Below, piece after piece: positions 16,786-25,099 of a stretch of DNA of 64,000 nt. Under the pieces are notes generated by a model, which had not been told where the DNA came from, made no database searches, and saw nothing but the letters and a program-made list of their open reading frames with translations. Source of the DNA: Collimonas sp. PA-H2 (lineage in GTDB: Bacteria; Pseudomonadota; Gammaproteobacteria; Burkholderiales; Burkholderiaceae_D). How positions within the stretch are numbered: position 1 is the first letter of the stretch; each line of letters opens with the position of its first letter. Both the position numbers and the translations under genes were made by a program. Location of the stretch: contig NZ_PDBX01000001.1 in assembly GCF_002564105.1 (NCBI RefSeq), positions 3,472,001 to 3,536,000 of the forward strand, read 5' to 3'.

Positions 16786-19700
16786 TGAGCGAGCCAATTA
16801 CTTTGCCGAGCGCTTATCGACGGAATGGCAATGTGGTCGCAGCCCAGGACTTCACCAATGCCGCCTGCGATCCCCAGCATTCAGTGGTGGTGGAAGCCTG
16901 CGCCGGCAGCGGCAAGACCTGGCTGCTGGTGGCGCGCATGCTGCGCCTGCTGCTGGCCGGCGCCGCGCCGTCTGAATTGCTGGCGATTACCTTTACTCGC
17001 AAGGCGGCGCAGGAAATGCGCGAACGCCTGCTGGAGCTGCTGCAGGACCTGGCGCTGCAACCGGAAGCCAAAGTACGTAGCCTGCTGCTGGAACGCGGCA
17101 TTGCGCCGCAGGAGCTGACGCAGGTAATGCCCGCTGCGCGTAATCTGTATGAGCGCGTGCTGGCCAGTCCGCAAAGCCTGTCGATCGATACCTTCCACAG
17201 CTGGTTCGCGCGGCTGCTGCAGATCGCGCCGCTGGCCTCCGGCGTGCCGCACGGTTATTCCCTGACCGAAAAGACCGGCGAGCTGCTGGCGGATGCCTAT
17301 CTGCGTTTCATGCAATCGCTGAACGATGAAGAGAACAGCGCAATCAAGGATGATTTGCTGGCCATGTACCAGCTGACGGGCGACTTTAGCACCAGGAAGC
17401 TGCTCAATGCCTTCGTCGACAAGCGGGCAGAGTGGTGGGCGGTGGTCCGGCAGGGCGCCGATGTGCCGCTGGAATGGTTGCGCGAACTGTGCGGCGCCGA
17501 TGCCGAAATCGACGCCCGCTTGTCATTGTGGGCAGACGACAAGTTGTCGTCGCAGGTGAAGCAGATTGCCTGGCTGCTGGGGCAGGGCTCGGCCACCAAT
17601 CAGAAACGCGCCACTGCTATCGAGATGGCGCTGACGGCCGGCGCCGCGGTGGAGAATTTCGACGCCTTGTGTCATCAGTTTTTCGACGATAACGGCAAGC
17701 CCCGCAGCAACGGCAAGGCCAAGGATTTCCTCAAGGCGCTGGAAAGCAGCCTGGGCGGCGATGCCCTGGATGCTTTCGACGAGCAGTTTGGCGCCACCGG
17801 CGCGGCGCTCCAATTATTGCGCAAGCGCAGCCACGAACGCACCGTGCTGAGCATGAACCAGCATTTGTTCAGCGTCGGCAATGCCTATCTGGAATGCTAT
17901 CAGGCGCTCAAGGCCGAGCAGCGCGTGTTCGATTTCGCCGACCTGGAATGGCAAGCCTACCGCCTGCTGACCAATCCGGAAAGCGCAGCGTATCTGCAGA
18001 GCCGGCTTGACACACGCTACAAGCATATTCTGCTGGATGAATTCCAGGACACCAATCCGCTGCAATGGAGCATCGTGCGCGCCTGGCTCAGCGCCTATGG
18101 CGAAGACGCCGGTCAGCCCAGCGTGTTTGTGGTGGGCGACCCCAAGCAATCGATCTACCGCTTCCGCCGCGCCGAGCCGCGCGTGTTTGAAGCTGCCCGC
18201 ACCCTGTTGCAGCAGCAGGGCGCCACGGTATTGCAGGCCAACCAGACCCGCCGCAATGCCAGCGCCATCGTCGAGGTGCTGAACGCCAGCTTCCGCGCCA
18301 ATCCCTTGTTTTCAGCGCAAACCACGCTGGGAGAAGTCGGCGGCGCGGTGTGGCGTTTGCCGCTGATCCGGCAAGTCGCTGACGACGCGGCAGACGATGA
18401 AGCCGTGCCAGGCTTGCGCAATCCCCTGACCACTGCACGCGAAGAGTCGGAAGATGCGCGCCGCCGCGACGAAGGAGCGCAGCTGGCGCAAGCCCTGTGG
18501 CATGCCCGGCAAGCACTGAGCGTGCGCCAGGAAAACGGCAGCCGCGGCTTGCGCTGGTCGGATGTGATGCTGCTGGTGAAGAAGCGCAGCCATCTGGGCG
18601 CCTACGAAAGCGCCTTGCGCGCAGCCGGCATCCCGTTCATGTCCGACAAGCGCGGCGGCTTGCTGGAGTCGCTGGAAATCTCCGACCTGATCGCCTTGCT
18701 GACTTTCCTGATCACGCCGGACGATGCACGCGCACTCGGCCATGTGCTGAAATCGCCGATCTTCGGCGCCAGCGACGACGACCTGATCGCCCTGGCGCAA
18801 CGCGGCGAGCGCGGCTGGTGGGCGCGCCTGCGCGCCGCGGTAGCGGCTGAAGCGGCGGCGCCGGCGCTGCAACGCGCTGCCGCCTTGCTGGAGCAATGGC
18901 TGCTGGCGGCGCCGCGTTTGCCGGTGCATGACCTGCTCGACCAGATCCTGCACCAGGGCCAGCTGCTGGCGCGCTACGCCCAGGCGGCAGCGCCGTTGTC
19001 GCGCAGCCAGGCCATCGGCAACATCGAAACCTTTGTCGAGCTGGCCCTGAACATGGATGCCGGCCGCTATCCCAGCCTGCCAAAGTTCATCGACGCCTTG
19101 CGCGGCCTGCAAAATGCCGCCGGCGGCGATGCGCCCGATGAAGCCAGCATAGACGCCGCCACTGACGCCGTACGCATCCTCACCGTGCACAGCGCCAAGG
19201 GTCTGGAAGCGCCGGTGGTGGCGCTGCTGGACGCTAATCACAGCAAGCCCGCGCGCGACGACTACGGCATCCTGTGCGACTGGCCGCAGGATGCGGAAGC
19301 GCCACAGCACTTTTCGGCGTTCGGCAACAGCGCCGAGCGTGGGGCCGCGCGCGACCCTCTGTTCGCGGCCGAGGAAGGCTTCAAGATGCAGGAAGACTGG
19401 AATTTGCTGTACGTCGCCACCACCCGCGCCAAGCAACTGCTGATTGTCAGCGGCGTTGCCGGCAGAAGCGGCGGCGTCACCGACGACAGCTGGTATGCGC
19501 GGCTTGAACAAGTGCCGGAAACCGCCATCGATGCAATTGCAGAGCATGAAGCTGCTGCCAGCGACGCGCAGCGCTTCCAGCAGGAGATCTTTGATCCGCC
19601 GCAGTTGCCACCGCCGCTAAGCGTGGTTGCCGCGACTTTCGACAGCCAGGCAATCGCCGAAGGCATCGCCTTGCACGGCTTGCTGGAAAGAGTCACCCAG

Positions 19701-20093
19701 CACGGGCAATGGCCGGTCGTGCTGCCGGCCGCCGAGACGATCGCGCGCTGGCTGCCATGTCCGCTGGCAATGGCAAAACAGGTCCGGCTGCAGGCGCAGA
19801 CCATTCTCGGGCAAAGCGAGCTGGAGCATTTTTTCAATCCGGCCCTGCATCTGCATGCGCGCAATGAAATGGAAATCATCGCCGATAACGCAGTGCTGCG
19901 TTTCGACCGCGTGGTGGTGTTCGAGAACGAGGTCTGGATCCTGGATTACAAGCGCAATTTGCTCGACAATGAACGGGCGGCCTATACCGCCCAGCTGCGC
20001 AGTTACCGGCAGGCGGCCCAGCCTGTGTTTGCCGATAAGCGCCTGCGCACGGCGCTGCTGACAGTAGACGGGCGCTTGTCGGAAATCGACTAG
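16785..20093 (+). CDS. AddA-like UvrD helicase-nuclease subunit
   Basis: A 1102-residue superfamily 1 helicase with Walker A ACAGSGKT (about residues 38-45), AITFTRKAAQEMRERL (motif Ia), the helicase DEFQDTN (motif II), VVGDPKQSIYRFRRAE (motif III), VHSAKGLE (motif V) and YVATTRAK (motif VI). The C terminus carries a second PD-(D/E)XK nuclease (FDRVV...LDYKRN). Nuclease domains in both subunits mark an AddAB rather than a RecBCD system. It loads onto DNA ends, unwinds and degrades them, and prepares RecA substrates. It starts within the stop codon of its partner gene and ends in front of a strong terminator. Confidence 0.9.
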   Translation: MSEPITLPSAYRRNGNVVAAQDFTNAACDPQHSVVVEACAGSGKTWLLVARMLRLLLAGAAPSELLAITFTRKAAQEMRERLLELLQDLALQPEAKVRSLLLERGIAPQELTQVMPAARNLYERVLASPQSLSIDTFHSWFARLLQIAPLASGVPHGYSLTEKTGELLADAYLRFMQSLNDEENSAIKDDLLAMYQLTGDFSTRKLLNAFVDKRAEWWAVVRQGADVPLEWLRELCGADAEIDARLSLWADDKLSSQVKQIAWLLGQGSATNQKRATAIEMALTAGAAVENFDALCHQFFDDNGKPRSNGKAKDFLKALESSLGGDALDAFDEQFGATGAALQLLRKRSHERTVLSMNQHLFSVGNAYLECYQALKAEQRVFDFADLEWQAYRLLTNPESAAYLQSRLDTRYKHILLDEFQDTNPLQWSIVRAWLSAYGEDAGQPSVFVVGDPKQSIYRFRRAEPRVFEAARTLLQQQGATVLQANQTRRNASAIVEVLNASFRANPLFSAQTTLGEVGGAVWRLPLIRQVADDAADDEAVPGLRNPLTTAREESEDARRRDEGAQLAQALWHARQALSVRQENGSRGLRWSDVMLLVKKRSHLGAYESALRAAGIPFMSDKRGGLLESLEISDLIALLTFLITPDDARALGHVLKSPIFGASDDDLIALAQRGERGWWARLRAAVAAEAAAPALQRAAALLEQWLLAAPRLPVHDLLDQILHQGQLLARYAQAAAPLSRSQAIGNIETFVELALNMDAGRYPSLPKFIDALRGLQNAAGGDAPDEASIDAATDAVRILTVHSAKGLEAPVVALLDANHSKPARDDYGILCDWPQDAEAPQHFSAFGNSAERGAARDPLFAAEEGFKMQEDWNLLYVATTRAKQLLIVSGVAGRSGGVTDDSWYARLEQVPETAIDAIAEHEAAASDAQRFQQEIFDPPQLPPPLSVVAATFDSQAIAEGIALHGLLERVTQHGQWPVVLPAAETIARWLPCPLAMAKQVRLQAQTILGQSELEHFFNPALHLHARNEMEIIADNAVLRFDRVVVFENEVWILDYKRNLLDNERAAYTAQLRSYRQAAQPVFADKRLRTALLTVDGRLSEID

Positions 20094-20097
20094 CGAC

Positions 20098-20137
20098 AAA
20101 AAAGCCCTTATTTCGTGACAGAAAATAAGGGCTTTTT
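20098..20137. terminator. Bidirectional intrinsic terminator
   Basis: AAAAAGCCCTTATTTC and GAAAATAAGGGCTTTTT pair almost perfectly around a short loop with A and T runs on both sides. It sits between the converging helicase gene and the amino-acid permease gene and can serve both. Confidence 0.9.
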
Positions 20138-20157
20138 CAATTCAGGACAGGCGGCGA

Positions 20158-20901
20158 TCAGCGATGATGCGGCGCCGCGTATTTCTTTTCCAGCCGGCCC
20201 ACCAGCGTCGCCAGTATCATCGTCATGGCGAAATACACCACCGAAATGGTGATGTACGGCTCCCAGTAACGCGAATAAGCACCGGCCACAGTCCTAGCCG
20301 CGTAAGCCAGTTCGGCCAGGCCGATGGCGGACACCAGCGAAGAGTCCTTGAGCAGGGTAATGGCTTCATTGCCGAGCGGCGGCAGCATGCGGCGGAAGGC
20401 TTGCGGCAGCACCACGTAGCGCATGGTCAGCTTGTAGCCCATGCCAAGGCTGGAGGCGGCATAACTCTGGCCGCGGTCGATGGACTGGATGCCGGCACGG
20501 AAAATCTCGGAAATATAGGCGCCGGCATTCAGCGACAGGGCCACCACGCCGGAGATGAAAGCGCCGTAGTCTTGCTTGATGGTGCGCGCCAGTTCGCCGG
20601 AAATCAGCAAGCCGTTGTCCTGGTGGATCAGCACCGGCATGACGGCGAAGTGGATCAGCAGGATCTGCACGAACAGCGGCGTGCCGCGGAAGAAGGCCAC
20701 ATAGAAGCTAGCCAGTCCCTTGACTACGCGGAAGGGCCATTTCCAGGGACCCTGCTTGACTTCAGCCAGGCGCAGCATGCCTAGAAATAATCCGAGGATG
20801 GTGCCGATGATGATACTGATCACGGCGACCTGCAGCGTCATGAAGAAGCCTTTGACGAATAGCGGCGCGTAGCCTTGTATGATGCTCCAGCGGAAATCCA
20901 T
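20158..20901 (-). CDS. Polar amino-acid ABC transporter permease
   Basis: A 247-residue inner-membrane permease of the His/Glu/Gln/Arg/opine family (HisM/GlnP type) with five or so membrane helices. The EAA loop that docks the ATPase reads EAITLLKDSSLVSAIGLAEL. It has the usual family length. It is the last gene behind three tandem binding-protein genes on the same strand and should work with one or more of them. No gene for the ATP-binding subunit follows; a terminator stands 20 bases downstream. The ATPase must therefore be encoded elsewhere or shared. Confidence 0.92.
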   Translation of the reverse strand: MDFRWSIIQGYAPLFVKGFFMTLQVAVISIIIGTILGLFLGMLRLAEVKQGPWKWPFRVVKGLASFYVAFFRGTPLFVQILLIHFAVMPVLIHQDNGLLISGELARTIKQDYGAFISGVVALSLNAGAYISEIFRAGIQSIDRGQSYAASSLGMGYKLTMRYVVLPQAFRRMLPPLGNEAITLLKDSSLVSAIGLAELAYAARTVAGAYSRYWEPYITISVVYFAMTMILATLVGRLEKKYAAPHHR

Positions 20902-21061
20902 AAATTATTGAGAAGAAATGATGCGAGGATGAAGACGGACACGCAAGCCGGCATGAGGGATTCACCATGCTGCGCATAAGGATATTAAAAAATTAGCGGA
21001 AAATTATACCGTAGTTGCCGCAGACCGCCAAAAAACGGCAGTCTGCGGACTCGTAGCACAA

Positions 21062-21856
21062 TTACTTGGCGTTGCCAAAATACTTCTGGTTGATCTTGTC
21101 GAAACTGCCATCCGCCTTGACGTCGGCCAGCCCTTTGTTGATTTTCTCCAGCAGTTCGGCATTGCCTTTGCGTACCGCAATGCCGTAGTACTCTTTCGGG
21201 AAACCGGCGTCGGTCACCACGCGGAAGCTGGCGGATGGATTGTTGGTAATGTAATTCCGCACCACCGGATCGTCGGCCACCACGGCGTCGACGCCGCCGC
21301 TTTCGAGTTCCTTCAAGGCCAGCGTGGTGGAATCGAAACGCTTGATGCTGGGGTTGTTCTTGCCGACCAGGTTCTGCACCACTTCGTCGCCGGTGGTTGC
21401 GCTTTGCACGCCGATCTTCAAGCTCTTCAGGTCGCTGAACTGCTTGACCGAGGTATTGCCTTGCGGGACGGCGATCAGCTGGCTGGCTTCGAAATAAGGT
21501 GTTGAAAAGTCCACCGTCTGCTTGCGTTCATCGGTAATGGTGATGGCGGAAATCAGCAGGTCGCGGTCGCCTTGCGCCAGGAAATTAAAAATCCCTTCAA
21601 ACGGCGTCGGAATGAATTTCACCTCGATGCCGATTTTGGCCGCGATCGCCTTCATCAGATCGATATCGAAACCGACCACTTCCTTCTTTTCGTTTTCCGC
21701 GGAAAACGGTGCGTAGGCCGATTCCACCCCGACTACATACAGGGTCTGCTTGGCTGCCGCGGCCGGCGCTTCTTCTTTTTTACTGCAGGCGCCGAGCGCG
21801 AGCAGGCTCATGCTCAGGGCGCACAGCGGCAGATAGCGGCTTAACAATTTTTTCAT
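21062..21856 (-). CDS. Amino-acid-binding lipoprotein, copy 1 (SBP family 3)
   Basis: A 264-residue solute-binding protein. The lipobox LALGAC places the acylated Cys at residue 24. The mature domain has family 3 hallmarks: GFDIDLMKAIAAKIG near the N terminus, DRDLLISAITITDERK in the first lobe, and a C-terminal KGLADVKADGSFDKI. It binds a polar amino acid in the periplasm and hands it to the permease encoded 160 bases downstream. It is a clear paralogue of the next two genes upstream on the strand, about half identical by eye. Confidence 0.92.
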   Translation of the reverse strand: MKKLLSRYLPLCALSMSLLALGACSKKEEAPAAAAKQTLYVVGVESAYAPFSAENEKKEVVGFDIDLMKAIAAKIGIEVKFIPTPFEGIFNFLAQGDRDLLISAITITDERKQTVDFSTPYFEASQLIAVPQGNTSVKQFSDLKSLKIGVQSATTGDEVVQNLVGKNNPSIKRFDSTTLALKELESGGVDAVVADDPVVRNYITNNPSASFRVVTDAGFPKEYYGIAVRKGNAELLEKINKGLADVKADGSFDKINQKYFGNAK

Positions 21857-21917
21857 GGTGTTCTCGCAAAAATAAGTCGGATGGTGGTCGGCTTCATCAT
21901 CGGCATCGACGTCGGAT

Positions 21918-22703
21918 TTATAGCTTCTCTTCTGCGAAATACTTCTTGTATATGCGGTCTTCCGTGCCGTCTGCCTTGATCAGTTCCAGGCCGTGGTTGA
22001 GCTTGGCAAGCAGTTCGCTGTTGCCCTTCTTGACCGCGATGCCGTAGTACTCCTTGGGGAAGGCCGGATCGTTGACGATGCGGAAGTTCTTGCCCGGATT
22101 GTTCTTCACGAAATTAGTGACCACGCCGTTGTCGCCGACCACGGCATCGACGCCGCCGCCTTCCAGTTCCTGGAACGCCAGCGGCATCGATTCGAAGCGC
22201 TTGACGCTCGGGCTGTTCTTGCCGACCAGGTTCTGCGCCGCTTCATCCGCGGTAGTGCCGCTCTGGACGCCGATTTTCTGGGCTTTCAGGTCTTCGAACT
22301 TGGCGACCTTGGAACTGGCTGGCAGCACGATCAACTGCTTGGCGACGAAGTAGGGCTCGGAGAAATCCATGCTTTGCTTGCGCTGGTCGTTGATCGTGAT
22401 GGTGGAAATCAGGATGTCGCGGTCGCCCTGGGCCAGCGCATTGAACAGGCCGTCGAACGGCGTATTGACGATCTTGACCTTGATGCCGGCCTTGTCAGCC
22501 ACGGCTTTCATGATCTCGACATCGAAGCCGACTAGTTCCTTCTGTTCATTCTCGGATGCGAAGGGGGCATAAGCGCCGTCTGCGCCGACCACGTATTCGG
22601 TGGTGGCCGCAGCTGTTGTTGAGGAAGCTTCTTTTTTGCCGCAGGCAGTCAGCACCGCCAGCGAACACAGCAGCGCCAGCGCGGGAAGATATCGTTGTTT
22701 CAT
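21918..22703 (-). CDS. Amino-acid-binding lipoprotein, copy 2 (SBP family 3)
   Basis: A 261-residue paralogue of its two neighbours. Lipobox LTAC (Cys21), GFDVEIMKAVADKAG and the DRDILISTITINDQRK segment are at equivalent positions, and the PKEYYGIAVKKGN stretch is nearly invariant among the three. The start lies 13 bases behind the stop of copy 3, so the two are co-transcribed. Differences in the second lobe (NLVGKNSPSVKRFESM) suggest a changed ligand range rather than loss of function. Confidence 0.92.
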   Translation of the reverse strand: MKQRYLPALALLCSLAVLTACGKKEASSTTAAATTEYVVGADGAYAPFASENEQKELVGFDVEIMKAVADKAGIKVKIVNTPFDGLFNALAQGDRDILISTITINDQRKQSMDFSEPYFVAKQLIVLPASSKVAKFEDLKAQKIGVQSGTTADEAAQNLVGKNSPSVKRFESMPLAFQELEGGGVDAVVGDNGVVTNFVKNNPGKNFRIVNDPAFPKEYYGIAVKKGNSELLAKLNHGLELIKADGTEDRIYKKYFAEEKL

Positions 22704-22716
22704 TTTAGCTCCCGGC

Positions 22717-23502
22717 TTATTTGGCTGTGTCGGCGAAATACTTGGCGTAGATCTTGTCGTAGGTACCGTCGGCCTTGATCGCCGCCAGTCCCTTGTTGAC
22801 CTTGGCTAACAGTTCCGCATTGCCTTTCTTGACGGCGATGCCGTAATACTCTTTAGGAAAGGCCGGGTCCGCGATAAAGCGGAAACCTTCGGACGGGTTG
22901 TTCTTGATGTAGTTCTTGATCACGCCATTGTCGGAAACCACAGCCTCGACGCCGCCGCCTTCGAGTTCCTTCATCACCAGCGTCGCCGATTCCAGACGCT
23001 TGATGTTCGGGTTGCTCTTGCCCAGTTCCTTTTGCACGATTTCATCGCCGGTGGTGGCGCTTTGCACGCCTACCTTCATGCTCTTGAGGTCGGTGAATTT
23101 GGTGACCTTGGAATCCTTCGGCACCACGATCAGCTGATTCGCTTCGAAGTAGGGCTCGGAAAAGTCGACCGTCTGCTTGCGTTCGTCGGTGATGGTGATG
23201 GCCGACGCCAGCAGATCGCGGTCGCCCTGCGCCAGGAAGTTGAAGATGCCTTCAAACGGCGTGTTGACGAACTTGATCTTGAAACCGCCCTTGTCGGCGA
23301 TGGCGTTCATGACGTCGACATCGAAGCCGACGATTTCCTTTTGTTCATTCTGGTACTCAAACGGCGCAAAAGTCGCTTCGGCGCCGACCAGATATTCCTT
23401 AGGCTCGGCCGCTGCCGTGGTTTTCGGCTCTTGCTTGCCGCAGGCAGCCAGCAACAGCGCCGCGGACAGTACGCACAGACTCAGATTGAAAATTCGTTTC
23501 AT
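22717..23502 (-). CDS. Amino-acid-binding lipoprotein, copy 3 (SBP family 3)
   Basis: A 261-residue first gene of the transporter operon, with lipobox LAAC (Cys21) and the same family 3 motifs (GFDVDVMNAIADKGG, DRDLLASAITITDERK). A GGAG site precedes the ATG. It is closer in sequence to copy 1 in the first lobe and to copy 2 in the second, as expected after serial duplication with some conversion. Operon order is copy 3, copy 2, copy 1, permease. The promoter should be in the 373-base region upstream. Confidence 0.92.
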   Translation of the reverse strand: MKRIFNLSLCVLSAALLLAACGKQEPKTTAAAEPKEYLVGAEATFAPFEYQNEQKEIVGFDVDVMNAIADKGGFKIKFVNTPFEGIFNFLAQGDRDLLASAITITDERKQTVDFSEPYFEANQLIVVPKDSKVTKFTDLKSMKVGVQSATTGDEIVQKELGKSNPNIKRLESATLVMKELEGGGVEAVVSDNGVIKNYIKNNPSEGFRFIADPAFPKEYYGIAVKKGNAELLAKVNKGLAAIKADGTYDKIYAKYFADTAK

Positions 23503-23875
23503 TGAATATCTCCTGTAAATATCGGTAAAGTGTTCGATTCGTTCGATTCATATCAACAACGAAATGGTTTCCCGGGAATGGCTGCCGTTGCCGGCCATGT
23601 TATCGCAGGATAAGATTATTGTTTTGATAATATTGTCGGAAATAATTCGCTATTTTAGATTCATCTTTGTATTTCACAATGATTTATATAGATCATTGCG
23701 CATAAAGGCCCCTGGCGGTTCATGCCACACGGAAATAAATTCATGTATCGCAGCTTGACCCTGACGCCGGAACCCAGCCTGTCGGCCGGCATCTGAGTCA
23801 GCCAGGAATTGCTGGACTTATCTGCCAGTCGACTGCCGTGGTCATGGCCTGGGCGGTTGCAACCCCTTGGCGTAC
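23503..23875. other. AT-rich region before the binding-protein operon
   Basis: No gene is supported. It contains a tandem 9-mer (GTTCGATTC at 23532-23540 and 23541-23549) and a small palindrome TTATC-gcag-GATAA at 23600-23613. Further up it is AT-rich and probably carries the operon promoter (TTCCGA and TAATCT spaced 17 on the minus strand, weak). The part next to 23876 is the region behind the ModE-like regulator gene and no terminator was found there. Confidence 0.4.
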
Positions 23876-24952
23876 TTAGTGCAGGCTCTTGAAGGCCTTG
23901 GCAAGCGACAGGATCTCGCCGGTGGCATTGCCGTCGTAGCCGTGCAGCTGGTTGACGATGGCGCGGAACGAGGCTGACTGCAGGATGTCGATGACCTGCT
24001 GCATCAAGGGATCTTTCATGGCGCTGACCGGCACCGCAAAGAAGTAGCGTTCGCGGATCAGGGGGATGAAGTCCAGGCCGAAGCGTTCGGCGGCGGTCTG
24101 GACCCCGAAGCCGACATCGGCCATGCCGCTGGCGATGAAGGCGGCAATTGCCGAGTGCGTGAATTCCGCCGTCTCGAAACCATCGATGGCGGTCGGCGAT
24201 AAGCCTTGCCGCGACAGCATCAGTTCCAGCAGCATGCGGGTGCCCGAACCCGGCTGGCGATTGACAAACAGCACGCCGTCGCGACTGAGGTCGGCCAGGC
24301 TGACTATATGTTTCGGATTGCCGGGGGCGACCATTAAGCCTTGGTTGCGTACCGCTAGATGGATTAAACAATGCTTGTGCTTGTCCAGCCAATGACTGTA
24401 GCTAGCCACGGCAGCTTCTTCAAACTCCCCCAGCGGTACGTGAAAGCCTGCCAGGTCGCATTCCTCGCGCGCCAGCGCCGCCACCGCATCGGCGCTGTTG
24501 CGATAGCGCAGCTCCACCGGCAAATGCCGTTCGTTCAGCTGGTTAAGCAGCGCCGCCACGGCAAAGCCATGGCTGGCGTTGAGCCGGATCACCTGCGGCT
24601 GGACGCTGACCGCCTTGCTCAATTCGCCTTCCAGTTCCGACGCCAGGCTTTCCAGCGTCGGCGATAGCCGCGCCGCAATGCGGCGATCGGCCCAGATCAG
24701 TTTTTCCGCCAGTGGCAGCAATTCGCTGCCGCGGCCGCGCCCGGTTTGTATTAATGGGTGGCCGAACATTTTTTCCGCTTCCCGCAGCAAGCCCCAGACG
24801 TGCCGGTAGGAACTGCCGATCTGCTTGGCGGCGTTGGCGATCGAGCCGGTTTCTTGGATCGCTGTCAGCAATGCCAGCAGCACGGCAGTATCCAGCGGCT
24901 GCTCGGCGTCGCGCGAGATTTCCCAGTGCGGTTTGATTTTGACTTTAAACAT
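23876..24952 (-). CDS. ModE/LysR-hybrid regulator, FdsR-like
   Basis: A 358-residue regulator. Residues about 20-80 form a ModE-type winged helix (LTAIQETGSIANAAKQIG... and SYRHVWGLL). The rest is a periplasmic-binding-protein-like effector domain (PBP-like) with the GSGTRMLLELML segment typical of molybdate- or anion-sensing regulators. It is divergent from the formate carrier and formate dehydrogenase genes, the position of FdsR, the formate-responsive regulator of the Cupriavidus fds operon. Formate or molybdate as effector is inference. Inverted repeats stand between the two start codons. Confidence 0.78.
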   Translation of the reverse strand: MFKVKIKPHWEISRDAEQPLDTAVLLALLTAIQETGSIANAAKQIGSSYRHVWGLLREAEKMFGHPLIQTGRGRGSELLPLAEKLIWADRRIAARLSPTLESLASELEGELSKAVSVQPQVIRLNASHGFAVAALLNQLNERHLPVELRYRNSADAVAALAREECDLAGFHVPLGEFEEAAVASYSHWLDKHKHCLIHLAVRNQGLMVAPGNPKHIVSLADLSRDGVLFVNRQPGSGTRMLLELMLSRQGLSPTAIDGFETAEFTHSAIAAFIASGMADVGFGVQTAAERFGLDFIPLIRERYFFAVPVSAMKDPLMQQVIDILQSASFRAIVNQLHGYDGNATGEILSLAKAFKSLH

Positions 24953-25041
24953 TATGCAAAATATAGCCTATTGAGTATGCGCGCTGCTAGTGATATTTTC
25001 CAATCGTGTAAGGGAAATGAAAATATTTCACACATAAAACT

Positions 25042-25074
25042 ATATGTAAGTAATTACCTATGGTACATATAATA
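25042..25074 (+). promoter_or_regulatory. Predicted operator and promoter of the formate operon
   Basis: TATATGTA (25042-25049) and TACATATA (25065-25072) form a perfect 8-bp inverted repeat with a 15-base spacer. The second arm overlaps a consensus -10 box TATAAT (25069-25074). A second imperfect repeat (TGATATTTTC near 24991 and AAATATTTCA near 25023) lies upstream. A regulator bound here would directly touch RNA polymerase. No good -35 box is seen, which fits an activator-dependent promoter. Confidence 0.6.
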
Positions 25075-25099
25075 CTTTTTCATTTCCGGGGGGAATTAG

